DNA of 5,134 bases, from contig JAVBKZ010000032.1 in assembly GCA_031553755.1 (NCBI GenBank), positions 1 to 5,134 of the forward strand. Direction: 5' to 3'. The stretch comes from JAIRVZ01 sp031553755 (lineage in GTDB: Bacteria; Bacteroidota; Bacteroidia; Bacteroidales; Azobacteroidaceae). Of this stretch, positions 4,798 through 5,134 are shown one piece after another (the stretch's first letter is position 1; every line of letters starts with the position of its first letter). The notes below the pieces were generated by a model. It ran no database searches and was not told where the DNA came from. It saw only the letters and a program-made list of their open reading frames with translations. Both the position numbers and the translations under genes were made by a program.

Positions 4798-5134
4798 TAA
4801 GCCGGTAATTTCCGCAATCATTTCCACTGAAAGTCCTTTCTTCAAACAGTTTTTAGCGATTAGTTCCTTTTGTTCCTCTTTCCCCTCTTCTTTTCCTTCC
4901 TCTTTCGCATAGTCAACAGCATCACGGACGTCCTGATATTCCAATATACTTTTTCTGTAAGTTTCCATTTCTGCTTTTGTTAATTGTTTGATCTCTGCCG
5001 CCTTAAAAAGCTTTTCAAATATTCGACCCTGAACTTCCAACGGACGATTATTCAATTGATATAGGTTCTTTATTGAAAACAACCAGCGGTCAACGTTTGT
5101 TCCCAATTCGTAAACCGTTTTTTGAAATTTAGGG
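4768..5134 (-). CDS. Rpn-like PD-(D/E)XK nuclease/putative transposase, C-terminal part
   Basis: This is the C-terminal third or so of an Rpn-family (recombination-promoting nuclease, PD-(D/E)XK) protein. The frame stays open to the right edge: before the TTG at 5104-5106 it reads PKFQKTVYE, so that TTG is not the start. The visible tail runs LGTNVDRWLFSIKNL, then a helical stretch (IFEKLFKAAEIKQLT), YRKSILEYQDVRDAVDYA, three KEEG-type repeats (4870-4905), and a small helical ending GLSVEMIAEITGLTSEQIELL. This order is typical of Bacteroidota Rpn proteins. The catalytic Asp, Glu and Lys residues lie outside the window, so it cannot be said whether the enzyme is intact. Known Rpn proteins are DNA endonucleases that stimulate RecA-independent recombination; many are annotated as transposases although they lack terminal repeats. 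The stop is TAA at 4768-4770, about 90 bp before queD on the same strand. Confidence 0.8.
   Translation of the reverse strand, partial: PKFQKTVYELGTNVDRWLFSIKNLYQLNNRPLEVQGRIFEKLFKAAEIKQLTKAEMETYRKSILEYQDVRDAVDYAKEEGKEEGKEEQKELIAKNCLKKGLSVEMIAEITGLTSEQIELLK

Noticed and set aside
5104..5106. TTG at 5104-5106 as the start of the Rpn-like gene
   Set aside because: The frame continues upstream to the window edge with family-like sequence (PKFQKTVYE), so this is an internal leucine codon.
4744..5134. Insertion sequence with terminal inverted repeats around the Rpn-like gene
   Set aside because: Only an 8-bp inverted repeat local to the 3' end is visible, no target duplication can be seen, and Rpn proteins are not known to move by terminal repeats. 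The other end is outside the window.
1..5134. tRNA, rRNA, replication origin or defence/toxin-antitoxin system
   Set aside because: No cloverleaf, rRNA segment, DnaA-box cluster or recognisable defence gene pair was found on either strand by eye.

Overview
The window looks like a chromosomal segment from a low-GC member of the Bacteroidota, probably order Bacteroidales. The case rests on three things. Several promoters match the Bacteroidota -7 element TAnnTTTG, and one also has a TTTG box 20 nt upstream. Ribosome-binding regions are A-rich and lack strong Shine-Dalgarno sequences. The protein families (symporter, DoxX, Rpn-type nuclease with KEEG repeats) are typical of that phylum. The species cannot be named from the sequence alone.

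Layout, left to right. Positions 1-348 hold no convincing gene. They contain a terminator-like hairpin near the left edge, 2.5 copies of a 23-bp tandem repeat, and a near-perfect 17-bp inverted repeat. A sodium:solute symporter gene follows on the minus strand (349-1800). A 205-bp divergent intergenic region (1801-2005) carries Bacteroidota-type promoter elements facing both ways. It serves the symporter on one side and a plus-strand pair on the other: a DoxX-family membrane protein (2006-2425) and a 109-aa protein built on an 11-residue repeat (2494-2823).

From 4677 down to 2820 on the minus strand runs a compact operon, queD-queE-rnz. queD and queE overlap by 11 bp, and queE and rnz are 3 bp apart. 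A TACCTTTG promoter element lies about 30 bp upstream of queD. QueD and QueE perform consecutive steps towards 7-carboxy-7-deazaguanine, the precursor of queuosine in the tRNA anticodon. RNase Z trims the tRNA 3' end, so all three genes serve tRNA maturation. The stop codons of rnz and the 109-aa gene share the four bases TTAA, leaving no room for a terminator between these convergent units.

At the right edge (4768-5134, minus strand) is the C-terminal part of an Rpn-like PD-(D/E)XK nuclease/putative transposase. Its reading frame stays open to the window edge, so its start and catalytic core lie outside.

The content is mostly housekeeping, and I see no evidence of a new multi-gene system. 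The points most worth a second look are the hendecad-repeat protein, the symmetric divergent promoter region, the queD-queE-rnz linkage and the repeat-rich left intergenic region.
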